Source of the DNA: Candidatus Moranbacteria bacterium CG_4_8_14_3_um_filter_34_16
GTDB lineage: Bacteria > Patescibacteriota > Minisyncoccia > Moranbacterales > UBA2206
DNA length: 11,980 nucleotides
Reading direction: 5' to 3'
Assembly: GCA_002782345.1 (NCBI GenBank)
Contig: PFHO01000001.1
Coordinates: 1-11,980 of the forward strand
The notes beneath the pieces were generated by a model. The model made no database searches. It worked only from the letters and a program-made list of their open reading frames with translations, and was not told the DNA's origin. The position numbers and the translations under genes are program-made. Positions 1-6,838 of the stretch are shown here, one piece after another. Numbering within the stretch: position 1 is the stretch's first letter; each line of letters starts with the position of its first letter.

Positions 1-13
1 ATCTCGCTTTGCA

Positions 14-43
14 AGATAATTTTTCGGAGATGAAAAATTATCT
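14..43. repeat. Perfect 12-bp inverted repeat
   Basis: AGATAATTTTTC (14-25) is followed by a 6-nt loop and its exact reverse complement GAAAAATTATCT (32-43). On the plus strand an A-run follows the stem, and on the minus strand no T-run follows it, so it does not look like an intrinsic terminator in either direction. It lies near the left edge, so whether it belongs to a gene or mobile element outside the window cannot be told. Confidence 0.55.
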
Positions 44-61
44 CAAAAAAATCGGCTCGAA

Positions 62-166
62 CCGCCGCCTTGTGGCGGGACGGCTGGAAATTGATTTCAA
101 AAAGCCCTTTGATTTGCTCGCAAAATTGCCCGCCGAAGCGAGGGGCGAAGCCCCGAGCGAGGCGGC
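62..166. repeat. GC-rich palindromic (REP-like) segment
   Basis: Two strong hairpins sit in a GC-rich patch unlike the A/T-rich surroundings. The first is CCGCC-TTGT-GGCGG (65-78). The second has an inner stem GGGGC-GAA-GCCCC (142-154) enclosed by an outer stem CCGCC (130-134) / GGCGG (161-165), with unpaired purine-rich GAAGCGA and GAGCGA between them. The open frame crossing the patch also runs through the tRNA gene and shows no protein-like features, so I do not call a gene. The second hairpin lies just downstream of the minus-strand tRNA and could end or protect its transcript, but it lacks a U-tract. A dispersed palindromic element is the best guess. Confidence 0.5.
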
Positions 167-176
167 TAATTCAATC

Positions 177-252
177 TGGTGGACCCTATCGGGCTCGAAC
201 CGATCACCTCCTGCTTGCAAAGCAGGCGCTCTGCCAAATGAGCTAAGGGCCC
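177..252 (-). tRNA. tRNA-Ala (anticodon UGC), CCA encoded
   Basis: Read on the minus strand, the acceptor strands are GGGCCCT (252-246) and AGGGTCC (187-181). They pair fully and place a G-U wobble at position 3:70, the alanine identity element. The anticodon arm is CCTGC-TTTGCAA-GCAGG with anticodon TGC, and the T-arm contains TTCGAGC. The discriminator base is A (180), and CCA is encoded at 179-177, giving 76 nt. No intron and no neighbouring tRNA are visible. A TAAAAT sequence at 276-271 could be its -10 box, but I found no convincing -35. Confidence 0.96.
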
Positions 253-502
253 TTTTTTGAGACTGTTTTTATTTTAATTTAAAAAATTATTTTTAGCTTA
301 AATAAATCACCCAAATATTATCTCCAAATTTTATCCTTTCAAATGATCCACAAATATCCAAAATCTGGCTTTTTTCTATTGATTAAAAATAAAAGTTTCA
401 AAATATATTTACGCGCCGACGAGGCATAAAACTAAAAAAATCTTTCCGTGATTTTTGTAATAAACGTTATTGTAACAAAAAATTAAATTTTGTCCAATAA
501 AT
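253..502. other. A/T-rich gap between murD end and tRNA-Ala
   Basis: No gene is supported in these 250 bp. It holds the tRNA promoter region on its left side and the 3' end of the murD transcript on its right. Apart from the weak hairpins near 434-480, no structure stands out. Confidence 0.5.
434..480 (-). terminator. Candidate terminator(s) after murD
   Basis: On the minus strand the stem AAAAATC (456-450), a 7-nt loop and GATTTTT (442-436) run into further T residues to 434. Just upstream (about 457-480) is a second A/T-rich imperfect hairpin, with AATAA/TTATT around CGT and outer TTTTGT/ACAAAA arms. Both stems are A/T-rich and weak. Position after the murD stop and the T-run on the minus strand favour a transcription end here. 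Confidence 0.35.
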
Positions 503-1900
503 TCATTCTAAAATATTATCAATCTCATTGACAACCTGTTTAAAAATATCCCCTCTTTCAAACTCATTGGAAAAAAGACCAAAACTCGCCGCTCCCGGAG
601 AAAGCAAAACTATTTGACCGGGCAACGCTTTTTGACGGGCTAATTCAACCGCTTCTCGCATATCTTGCACTATTTTAAAATTTGCGTAATTTATTTTTTT
701 TAAAGCCAAAATCAATTTATCCGTCGCCTCGCCATTCAAAAGAATCGCCTCCGAAACTTTTTCCTTGATGGCTTCAGCCAAAATTGACATATCCAATTTT
801 TTGTCCGATCCACCGCCAATCAAAACAACCGACTCTGAAAAAGATTTTATTCCGACCGTCGCCGCCTCTGGCATAGTGGCGGCGGTATCATTATAATATT
901 TGACTTTATTTATTTCTCTGACAAATTCCAAGCGATGTTTCACTCCGCCAAAATTTGCTACCGCTTTTTTAATCGTCAATAAATTCACTCCCATGCTCCA
1001 CGCTACAGCAATCGCCGCCAAAACATTTTCCCTATTGTGTTCTCCTCGCAATTTTATCTCAGAAATTTCCATCAATTTTTTTTCGTCAATTCGGTCATTG
1101 ACATAAATAATGCCATCTTCCGCGTAAACTCCCCTTTTAGAAATTATTCTATTGCGAGAAAACTTTATAATTTGAGATTTTATTTCTTCTTCTAATTTTT
1201 TTTCTCTTTCATTATCCGCGTTCAAAACACAGATATTTTGTTTTTTTTGATAAAGAAAAATTCCTTTTTTATCCGCAATATACGCCTCCATTGAATTATA
1301 ATAATTCAAATGATCCGGAAAAATATTGGTTATAACCGCTATGGATGGACTGATTTTGTGCATTTTTAAAGCTGACAATCGCCAACTGGAAAGTTCAAAA
1401 ACCACCACCGAATTTTTTTTAAGCATTTTCAACTTATCCAAAACGGAAACATCTCCAATCCCGACTTTTATCACATTTTTTCCGTCCGCTTTTAAAATTT
1501 CATAAATCAAACTGGACACAGTGGTTTTTCCTTTCGTTCCCGTTACTCCCACAATCGAATTTTGACATAATTTAAAAAAAAGACTGGAATCCATTTCCAC
1601 CGGAACTCCCTTTTCCAAAGCTAATTTAATATGCTTGTTATTCCATGGAACTGCCGGATTTTTTACAACCATATCCGTTTTAACAAAATCTTCCGTCCTG
1701 TGTTGCCCTAAAATAAATTTAACATTTTTAAGATCTTTTAATTTTTCAACCGATTTTTTCAATTTTTCCGAAGATTTTATATCTGTAACAGTAACTATCG
1801 CTCCCACTTCCGCCAAAAAACGAACCGCTCCTTCTCCACCTCCCAAAATACCTAAGCCCATAACTGTTATTTTTTTCCCTTTTAAATATGATTTATCCAT
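503..1900 (-). CDS. murD: UDP-N-acetylmuramoylalanine--D-glutamate ligase (MurD)
   Basis: This cytoplasmic ATP-dependent ligase adds D-glutamate to UDP-MurNAc-L-Ala in peptidoglycan precursor synthesis. The 465-residue length is normal. The N-terminal Rossmann-like domain has GLGILGGGEGA (15-25). The central domain has the P-loop GTKGKTT (121-127), FELSSWRLS (168-176), NIFPDHLNYY (192-201), the probable carbamylated lysine in YIADKKG (207-213) and GEHNREN (286-292). The C-terminal domain has HRLEF (322-326), NDTAATMPEAA (337-347) and LLSPGAASFGLF (432-443). The usual ND(S/T)KATN is changed: its lysine is A340 and its last Asn is M343. It is the last gene of a minus-strand set, 44 bp after the amidohydrolase. 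No clear Shine-Dalgarno precedes the ATG. Assignment to MurD rather than another Mur ligase rests on the LSPxxASF and HRLE motifs and is secure. Confidence 0.95.
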   Translation of the reverse strand: MDKSYLKGKKITVMGLGILGGGEGAVRFLAEVGAIVTVTDIKSSEKLKKSVEKLKDLKNVKFILGQHRTEDFVKTDMVVKNPAVPWNNKHIKLALEKGVPVEMDSSLFFKLCQNSIVGVTGTKGKTTVSSLIYEILKADGKNVIKVGIGDVSVLDKLKMLKKNSVVVFELSSWRLSALKMHKISPSIAVITNIFPDHLNYYNSMEAYIADKKGIFLYQKKQNICVLNADNEREKKLEEEIKSQIIKFSRNRIISKRGVYAEDGIIYVNDRIDEKKLMEISEIKLRGEHNRENVLAAIAVAWSMGVNLLTIKKAVANFGGVKHRLEFVREINKVKYYNDTAATMPEAATVGIKSFSESVVLIGGGSDKKLDMSILAEAIKEKVSEAILLNGEATDKLILALKKINYANFKIVQDMREAVELARQKALPGQIVLLSPGAASFGLFSNEFERGDIFKQVVNEIDNILE

Positions 1901-1944
1901 AAAAAAACTTGTAAAAAATTATTTTTTTACATTTTTTCAAAATA

Positions 1945-3516
1945 TTATTTTTTTATCACTCTCCCCGCTTCAAAATTTTTGTATTCCCCTTCTTCTAAAA
2001 TAATCTTGCCGTTTATGATGGAATATTCCACTCCTCCGGCATATTGATAAGGATTTTCGCGAGAAGCCAAGCTGGAAATTTTATTTTCATCCAAAACTAA
2101 AATATCCGCAAAGAAATCTTTTTTTAGACAACCTCTTTTTTTCAAACCAAATTTTTTAGCCGGACGATAAGACATTTTTGCAATCGCCTCTTCCCAATTC
2201 AAATCTCCATTTTTTAAAACATATTCTTCCAACACTTTGATAAATGTTCCAAAAGAACGCGGATGAATCATTTCTCCCGTTTTAAAATGAAGATTGTCAT
2301 ATCCGGCTCCATTTGTGGAAATGAATGACAAAGGATGAAGAATCGCCTTTCTAACATTTTCCGCTTTCAACGATTCCCAGGAAATCGTTACTCTTCCCTC
2401 TGAAGCCAAAAGGATATCCAAAATAATTTCTTCCTCTTTTTTCCCCAGCGAACTGGCAATTTCACTTATTTTTCTTTTGGTTAAGTTTTTGTCTATTGGA
2501 CTACTGGCAATTTCCATTTCTCCGTATTCAACTTCGCTTTTTTTCATTTCCGCAACAACTTTTTTTCTGATGGACATATTTTTCAAGCGATGCAACATCA
2601 TTCTTTTTCCACCTTCAGACACCCACCCTGGCAAAAAAGAATAAAGAACCGAACCGGTATTGGTATAAGGATAGACATCAAAAGAAATATCCAATTTATT
2701 TTGAAAAGCGTTTTCCAAAATAAGAAAAGCTTCTTCCATTTTTGACCAATTATTCTTTCCTACCGCTTTCAAATGAGAAATATGCGTTTTGACTTTTGTT
2801 TTTTGCGTTAAATCAATAACGCTTTCCAGAGAATCAATCAAACCAGACATCTCATTTTTCATATGAGTCGTATACACTCCGTCAAATTTCTTAACTGTTT
2901 TTGCCAAAGCTAAAAGCTCTTCCGGCATTGTTGTTCTGGCATGCGTATAAACTAATCCAGTAGAAAGCCCCAAAGCTCCGGAACGCAAAGAGTTCGCAAG
3001 AATTTTTTGAATAAAATTAAATTCTTTGGGTTTTAGATTTCTGACATCATCTTTCAAAATTCCTCTTCTAAGAGTTCCATGCCCCACCAAAGTGGCAAAA
3101 TTAAGCGCCAAATTTTTTTTCTCCAAAAAATCAAAGAATTCTTTTTGTGTTATCCAATCAATATTGATTTTTTTATAATCAGTCCATTTTTGAATGGATT
3201 CCAAACTTTCCAAAGATACCAAAGGCGCCAAAGATGAACCACAATTGCCCCCAACTATGGTCGTAATTCCTTGATAAACCAAGCTTTCCAATTTGGGATT
3301 GGAAAACATTTTCCAAAAAGTGTCACTATGATTGTCCACATCCACAAATCCCGGACAAACCAACAGACCGTTGGCATCAATTTCCTTTTCTCCTTTTTCA
3401 TCAGAAAGATCGCCAATTTCAATTATTTTATCTCCTTCAATTCCAACATCCCCCTTGAACATTTCTTCTCCTGTCCCATCAATTATAGTTCCTTTTCTAA
3501 TTATTATATCAAACAT
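1945..3516 (-). CDS. N-acyl-D-amino-acid deacylase-like amidohydrolase
   Basis: A 523-residue amidohydrolase-superfamily protein most like D-aminoacylases, which remove the acyl group from N-acyl-D-amino acids. The N-terminal beta-sandwich start (IIRKGTIIDGTGEEMFKGDV) leads to PGFVDVDNHSD (55-65), then QGITTIVGGNCG (82-93) with the metal-bridging Cys92, THMKNE (217-222, His218) and ISHLK (246-250, His248). HPRSFGTF (418-425), YRPAKKFGLKKRG (450-462) and ADILVLD (470-476) follow in the expected order. Two positions differ from the family pattern: the first His of HxH is Asp61, and the catalytic Asp of the SDG motif appears as Asn402 (STNG). It may therefore be a divergent or mononuclear enzyme. 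It starts 5 nt after the gap stop codon and lies upstream of murD, so a role in scavenging D-amino-acid-containing wall fragments is possible but is inference. No signal peptide is visible. Confidence 0.82.
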   Translation of the reverse strand: MFDIIIRKGTIIDGTGEEMFKGDVGIEGDKIIEIGDLSDEKGEKEIDANGLLVCPGFVDVDNHSDTFWKMFSNPKLESLVYQGITTIVGGNCGSSLAPLVSLESLESIQKWTDYKKINIDWITQKEFFDFLEKKNLALNFATLVGHGTLRRGILKDDVRNLKPKEFNFIQKILANSLRSGALGLSTGLVYTHARTTMPEELLALAKTVKKFDGVYTTHMKNEMSGLIDSLESVIDLTQKTKVKTHISHLKAVGKNNWSKMEEAFLILENAFQNKLDISFDVYPYTNTGSVLYSFLPGWVSEGGKRMMLHRLKNMSIRKKVVAEMKKSEVEYGEMEIASSPIDKNLTKRKISEIASSLGKKEEEIILDILLASEGRVTISWESLKAENVRKAILHPLSFISTNGAGYDNLHFKTGEMIHPRSFGTFIKVLEEYVLKNGDLNWEEAIAKMSYRPAKKFGLKKRGCLKKDFFADILVLDENKISSLASRENPYQYAGGVEYSIINGKIILEEGEYKNFEAGRVIKK

Positions 3517-3521
3517 AAAAA

Positions 3522-4517
3522 TTATTTTGAAGAAATAAATTCAGCCATTTCCACTAAACGGCTGGAGTATCCCCATTCATTATCATACCACGCTACCACT
3601 TTTGCCAAATTTTCATTTACCATGGTCAGAGACAAATCCACAATTCCACTGGCGGAATTACCTTTAAAATCAGAAGAAACTAACTGCTCTTCGGTAACCG
3701 CCAAGATATTTTTCAATTCTTCTTCAGAAGATTTTTTCAGTGCTTGATTAACCTCCGCCACCGTTGTTTTTGTTTTTAAAATACAAATAAAATCAACAAT
3801 GGAAACAACCGGCGTGGGAACGCGAAGAGAAATTCCATCTAAATTTCCTTCCAATTCTTTTATCACTTTTCCCACTGTTTTAGCCGCACCCGTAGTCGTC
3901 GGGATAATATTAAGCGCCGCCGCTCGCGCGCGACGCATATCTTTATGAGGAAGATCCTGTAATCTTTGATCATTGGTATAAGAATGAGTAGTTGTCATAA
4001 AACCTTTTTCAATTCCAAAATTTTCCTTTAACACTTTGATTACAGGCGCCAAACAATTGGTCGTGCAAGAACCGTTGGAAATTATTTCTTCTCCGGCATA
4101 TTCGGTTTCATTGATTCCTAAAAGAAAAACCGGCGTATCATCTTTGGGAGGAGCGGACAAAATCACTTTTCGCGCTCCCGCTTCAATATGTTTTTTGGCT
4201 TTTTCTTTGTCGTTAAAAATTCCCGTGCATTCCAAGACCGTATCCACTTTCATTTCTCGCCATAATAATTTTTCCGGATCCGGTTCGCTAAAATATTTTA
4301 TTCGCGTTCCGTCAATAATCAATTCTGAATTTTCTTTATCAACAGAAATTTCTTTTTCATAAATACCATAAGAAGAATCGTATTTTAGCAAATTCGCCAT
4401 TTCTTCTATGTTCGCCAAATCATTGATCGCCAATACTTCCAAAGAATCTTTGGAAAAAGCAATTTTAAAGCTATTGCGACCGATTCTTCCAAATCCATTG
4501 ATAGCAATTTTTGTCAT
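3522..4517 (-). CDS. gap: Glyceraldehyde-3-phosphate dehydrogenase (type I)
   Basis: This glycolytic enzyme oxidises and phosphorylates glyceraldehyde-3-phosphate to 1,3-bisphosphoglycerate, the energy-conserving step of fermentative glycolysis. The 331-residue length is typical. The Rossmann motif INGFGRIGR (5-13) and Asp33 in INDLAN suggest NAD preference. The catalytic site is SNGSCTTNC (147-155) with Cys151, where most homologues have SNASCTTNC. His178 lies in TTTHSYTNDQ (175-184). DLPHKDMRRARAAA (188-201), IIPTTTGAAK, RVPTPVVS and the C-terminal AWYDNEWGYSSR are all present. It is the first gene of the gap-deacylase-murD set, after a 160-bp gap from the hypA-like gene. There is no Shine-Dalgarno, but an inverted repeat ends 8 nt before the ATG. 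Confidence 0.97.
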   Translation of the reverse strand: MTKIAINGFGRIGRNSFKIAFSKDSLEVLAINDLANIEEMANLLKYDSSYGIYEKEISVDKENSELIIDGTRIKYFSEPDPEKLLWREMKVDTVLECTGIFNDKEKAKKHIEAGARKVILSAPPKDDTPVFLLGINETEYAGEEIISNGSCTTNCLAPVIKVLKENFGIEKGFMTTTHSYTNDQRLQDLPHKDMRRARAAALNIIPTTTGAAKTVGKVIKELEGNLDGISLRVPTPVVSIVDFICILKTKTTVAEVNQALKKSSEEELKNILAVTEEQLVSSDFKGNSASGIVDLSLTMVNENLAKVVAWYDNEWGYSSRLVEMAEFISSK

Positions 4518-4525
4518 AGTTTATA

Positions 4526-4579
4526 AAAACACGCCAAATGTAACTCTCTATTTAAAATTTGTTGCATAATGCGTGTTTT
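4526..4579 (-). promoter_or_regulatory. Inverted repeat in the gap (GAPDH) leader
   Basis: AAAACACGC (4526-4534) and GCGTGTTTT (4571-4579) are exact 9-bp inverted arms with a 36-nt spacer. On the minus strand the proximal arm occupies the place where a ribosome binding site for GAPDH would be, ending 8 nt before its ATG. It could be a leader structure affecting translation or an operator. The rest of the gap up to 4677 holds a weak promoter candidate (TTGCGA at 4659-4654, 16-nt spacer, TAATAT at 4637-4632). No terminator with a convincing T-run was seen after the hypA-like gene, so read-through into gap is possible. Confidence 0.35.
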
Positions 4580-4677
4580 GCGTTATAAATCAAATAAAAA
4601 TCTTTTTATCTTCGCCTCAATTATTCAAAATATATTATGCTTGAAAATTTCATTCGCAAAAAAATGTTCGCTTTTAA

Positions 4678-4950
4678 TTATACTTCAATATCAATTATTT
4701 TCCAATTTTCTCCGGAAACTTTTTCTATTTTAAATTCGGTTTCTTTCAAAAAATTCTTCGCCAAACTTTTCAAACCAAACTGCAAATTTTCAATACTGAT
4801 ATCTTCCGTATGCTCGGGAAATCCATCATGAGACAATGCCACCTGACCAAGTTCTATTTTGACTTTTTTGATTTTTTGATTGATATCTTTTTTTTTAACA
4901 ATTTCCTCAATTTGATCAACAATTTCTTTGGCTAATAAAAAATCATGCAT
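4678..4950 (-). CDS. hypA: HypA-like nickel chaperone lacking the zinc ribbon
   Basis: HypA helps deliver nickel to the [NiFe] hydrogenase large subunit. The first three residues, Met-His-Asp, match the N-terminal MHE whose His2 binds nickel, and this fixes the start codon. KIKKVKIELGQVAL (26-39) fits the first HypA strand, and FGLKSLAKNFLKETEFKIEK (58-77) fits the helix and following strand. HypA proteins are usually about 110-120 residues and carry a CxxC…CxxC zinc ribbon between that strand and a final RxxxIEV-type strand. Here the protein is 90 residues and has no cysteine: EFKIEKVSG joins directly to ENWKIIDIEV, as if the ribbon had been cut out. The reading frame is intact. It lies 19 nt after desulfoferrodoxin in the hydrogenase gene set. 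The family call rests on MHD, the strand pattern and context, so a divergent HypA-like protein with another role is possible. Confidence 0.72.
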   Translation of the reverse strand: MHDFLLAKEIVDQIEEIVKKKDINQKIKKVKIELGQVALSHDGFPEHTEDISIENLQFGLKSLAKNFLKETEFKIEKVSGENWKIIDIEV

Positions 4951-4969
4951 ATTTTAAAAAATTATTCTG

Positions 4970-5359
4970 TTATTTTTTAATCCGATTCCAAAGACCATGA
5001 ACATTGCAATACGCGCGCGCAATAACATTTTCTTCTTTCGTATCCAAAATAAATTCCGCTATCGGTTCTTGATCTGAAGTCAAAAATTTCCTGTATATTT
5101 TTTCCCCTAAAATAATCTCAATCCATTCAATATAATGATTTTCCTCCATAGGGTGGATAACACTTCCCACTTTTACCAAATAGCCTTTCCCCGTTTTTGA
5201 CACAACAGGAATATGTTTCTCCATTCCTTCATTTTGATTTTTTTCTTCTTGAATTTCCATTGGTTGCCCGCAACACACCAATTCTCCCGCTCCAGTATGA
5301 ACCATTTCAACAATATTTCCGCAAATTTTACATTTATAAATCGCGTTGATTTTTGTCAT
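4970..5359 (-). CDS. dfx: Desulfoferrodoxin (superoxide reductase)
   Basis: This cytoplasmic iron protein reduces superoxide to hydrogen peroxide without releasing oxygen, a common defence in anaerobes. Both iron centres are visible in its 129 residues. The N-terminal desulforedoxin-like centre I has Cys10, Cys13, Cys29 and Cys30 (YKCKICG, LVCCGQPME). The catalytic centre II has EKHIP (47-51) with the conserved Glu47, Lys48 and His49, then His69 (IHPM), His75 (NHYIEW), and Cys118/His121 (YCNVHG). It is therefore a complete two-centre enzyme. It sits 28 nt downstream of the hydrogenase large subunit and 19 nt upstream of the hypA-like gene, which suggests co-transcription and use during oxygen exposure of the hydrogenase. 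The electron donor (rubredoxin or similar) is not in the window. Confidence 0.95.
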   Translation of the reverse strand: MTKINAIYKCKICGNIVEMVHTGAGELVCCGQPMEIQEEKNQNEGMEKHIPVVSKTGKGYLVKVGSVIHPMEENHYIEWIEIILGEKIYRKFLTSDQEPIAEFILDTKEENVIARAYCNVHGLWNRIKK

Positions 5360-5387
5360 ATTTTTTATGATTTAATAATTATTTTTT

Positions 5388-6647
5388 TCAGTGAACTGCG
5401 CAAGAAATGCACGGATCATAAGCGCGAATAAACGCTCTTAATTTTTTTTCTTTTTCCTTTTCGTTTAACTCCATTATCCCGGGAATATAAACAGCGATAT
5501 CATCTTCCAAATTGGAAAGAACTTGCGCTGTCGGCGTGATGATATTGACATTTTTAATGTAACCCCTGGCGTCAATATCCACAAAATAATACAAAGTCCC
5601 GCGGGGTGCTTCTACCGCCGCTGAACCTTGTCCTTCCTTAACTTCATATTTTTCAGTTATAACTCTTTCCAAGTCAGATTGTAACAATTGTTTGGCAATC
5701 GTGGCAGATTCACAAATGGCTTGAATCACTTCCGTCATCTGAGCCAAAATATTATTGAAAGGATTGTAATTGGGAAATTTCCAGCCCAAATTATTGACAA
5801 AATTATACGCTTCTTGACGCAACCTGCTCCTGTTTAAGTTAACTCTAGCAATCGCTCCAACCATATAGCTTTTTCCGTTATGTTCCACTTTTTTAACCAC
5901 TTCTTTTTGCTTTTGTAATTCCAAAAAATTTTTTTCAAATTTATCAACTGCAATATGCAAACCCCGATTAGAAACGATATCTCCGTCATATACCGCATAT
6001 TTTCCCGACTGAGAAAGACTGATATATTCCGTTTCCCGCCAAAAATCAGGTAAAGAAATTTTTTGAAAAAAACTTCCCAAATCCAACGCCTCCGTCAAAA
6101 TCTCTCCTGATTTTTGAACAATTTTTTTCAAATCTTCCGTGTTGGGAGCTTTTTTAAATCCTCCCGGTTCATTAGTCAGCGGATGAATCACTCGTCCGCC
6201 AATAATTCTGACAATTTCCATTCCGTATTCCCGAATTTTAATCGCCTTTTTCGTTTCTTTAGGATATTTTTCCACCAATTTCAAATCATTTTCAATATTC
6301 AAAAAATCAGCCAATGACAAAAAAAACAGGTGCAAAGCATGCGAATGGATAATTTGTCCCCATTCCAAAAGTTCTCGCAATTTTTCCGTTTCTTGAGTTG
6401 GGACTATGCCCATCGCGTTTTCAATCGCTTTTATGGAAGTCAAGTTATGAACTACCGGACAAATTCCGCAAATCCGTTGTGCAATCACCGGCATATCTTT
6501 AAAGTGTCGCCCAATCAACACTCCCTCAATTAAACGAACTCCTTCTTTAACTTCTATTTTAGCCGATTTCACATTTCCGGACAAAACGCTTGCCATAAAA
6601 CCGGCGTGTCCTTCCATTTTGGCAATATGATTGATTTTTATTTTCAT
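5388..6647 (-). CDS. [NiFe] hydrogenase large subunit, group 3-like, no C-terminal tail
   Basis: The catalytic subunit of a cytoplasmic [NiFe] hydrogenase, which makes or oxidises H2. In 419 residues it has the KMEGHAGF segment (10-17) and the L1 motif RICGICPVVH (58-67) with Cys60 and Cys63. The L2 motif DPCISCAVH (411-419) carries Cys413, Cys416 and His419. These cysteines would hold the Ni and Fe. Length and L1/L2 sequence resemble group 3b enzymes (HydA of Pyrococcus), reported in several CPR genomes. The group call is by resemblance only. The protein ends exactly at His419 before TGA, so there is no peptide for a maturation endopeptidase to remove. It is separated from the small-subunit gene by the metzincin gene and a 191-bp gap, which is unusual. 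The diaphorase subunits expected for group 3b are not adjacent. Confidence 0.94.
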   Translation of the reverse strand: MKIKINHIAKMEGHAGFMASVLSGNVKSAKIEVKEGVRLIEGVLIGRHFKDMPVIAQRICGICPVVHNLTSIKAIENAMGIVPTQETEKLRELLEWGQIIHSHALHLFFLSLADFLNIENDLKLVEKYPKETKKAIKIREYGMEIVRIIGGRVIHPLTNEPGGFKKAPNTEDLKKIVQKSGEILTEALDLGSFFQKISLPDFWRETEYISLSQSGKYAVYDGDIVSNRGLHIAVDKFEKNFLELQKQKEVVKKVEHNGKSYMVGAIARVNLNRSRLRQEAYNFVNNLGWKFPNYNPFNNILAQMTEVIQAICESATIAKQLLQSDLERVITEKYEVKEGQGSAAVEAPRGTLYYFVDIDARGYIKNVNIITPTAQVLSNLEDDIAVYIPGIMELNEKEKEKKLRAFIRAYDPCISCAVH

Positions 6648-6838
6648 AACTTCAAAAAAATTAAAATTTATTTTTAAATAAGACTTACGCGTTTGACGAA
6701 AAATTAATAATGATAATCTCTCTTAAGTGCTTTAATCTTAATCTAGCAGGGATTAACTTAATTTCACACCTTATGCTTTATTAATTTTGAAACACATAAG
6801 TCCCAATCTAAATTTGCATACTTTTGAAAAAAATTATT
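6648..6838 (-). promoter_or_regulatory. 191-bp gap inside the hydrogenase gene set
   Basis: There is no gene here. The gap separates the metzincin stop from the large-subunit start, while the other gaps of this gene set are 28 nt or less. On the minus strand a nested weak hairpin is present: TTAATC (6738-6743) / GATTAA (6751-6756), with outer TTAAG (6723-6727) / CTTAA (6757-6761). An extended -10-like TGCTAGATT lies at 6747-6739 within it, without a good -35. A second candidate is TTGGGA with a 17-nt spacer and TAATAA (about 6804-6776). An internal promoter for large subunit, dfx and hypA is plausible but unproven. Confidence 0.3.

Noticed and set aside
40..80. Possible remnant of a second tRNA because of GGCTCGAACCG
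   Set aside because: Flanking bases do not form a T-stem, anticodon arm or acceptor stem on either strand.
9..260. 83-residue open frame on the plus strand
   Set aside because: It runs through palindromic repeats and antisense through the tRNA-Ala gene, and the translation has no protein-like features.
5381..5390. Read-through of the large-subunit TGA as selenocysteine or glycine
   Set aside because: Only two lysine codons follow before TAA, and the protein already ends at the conserved His. HypE also ends at TGA after its conserved Cys.
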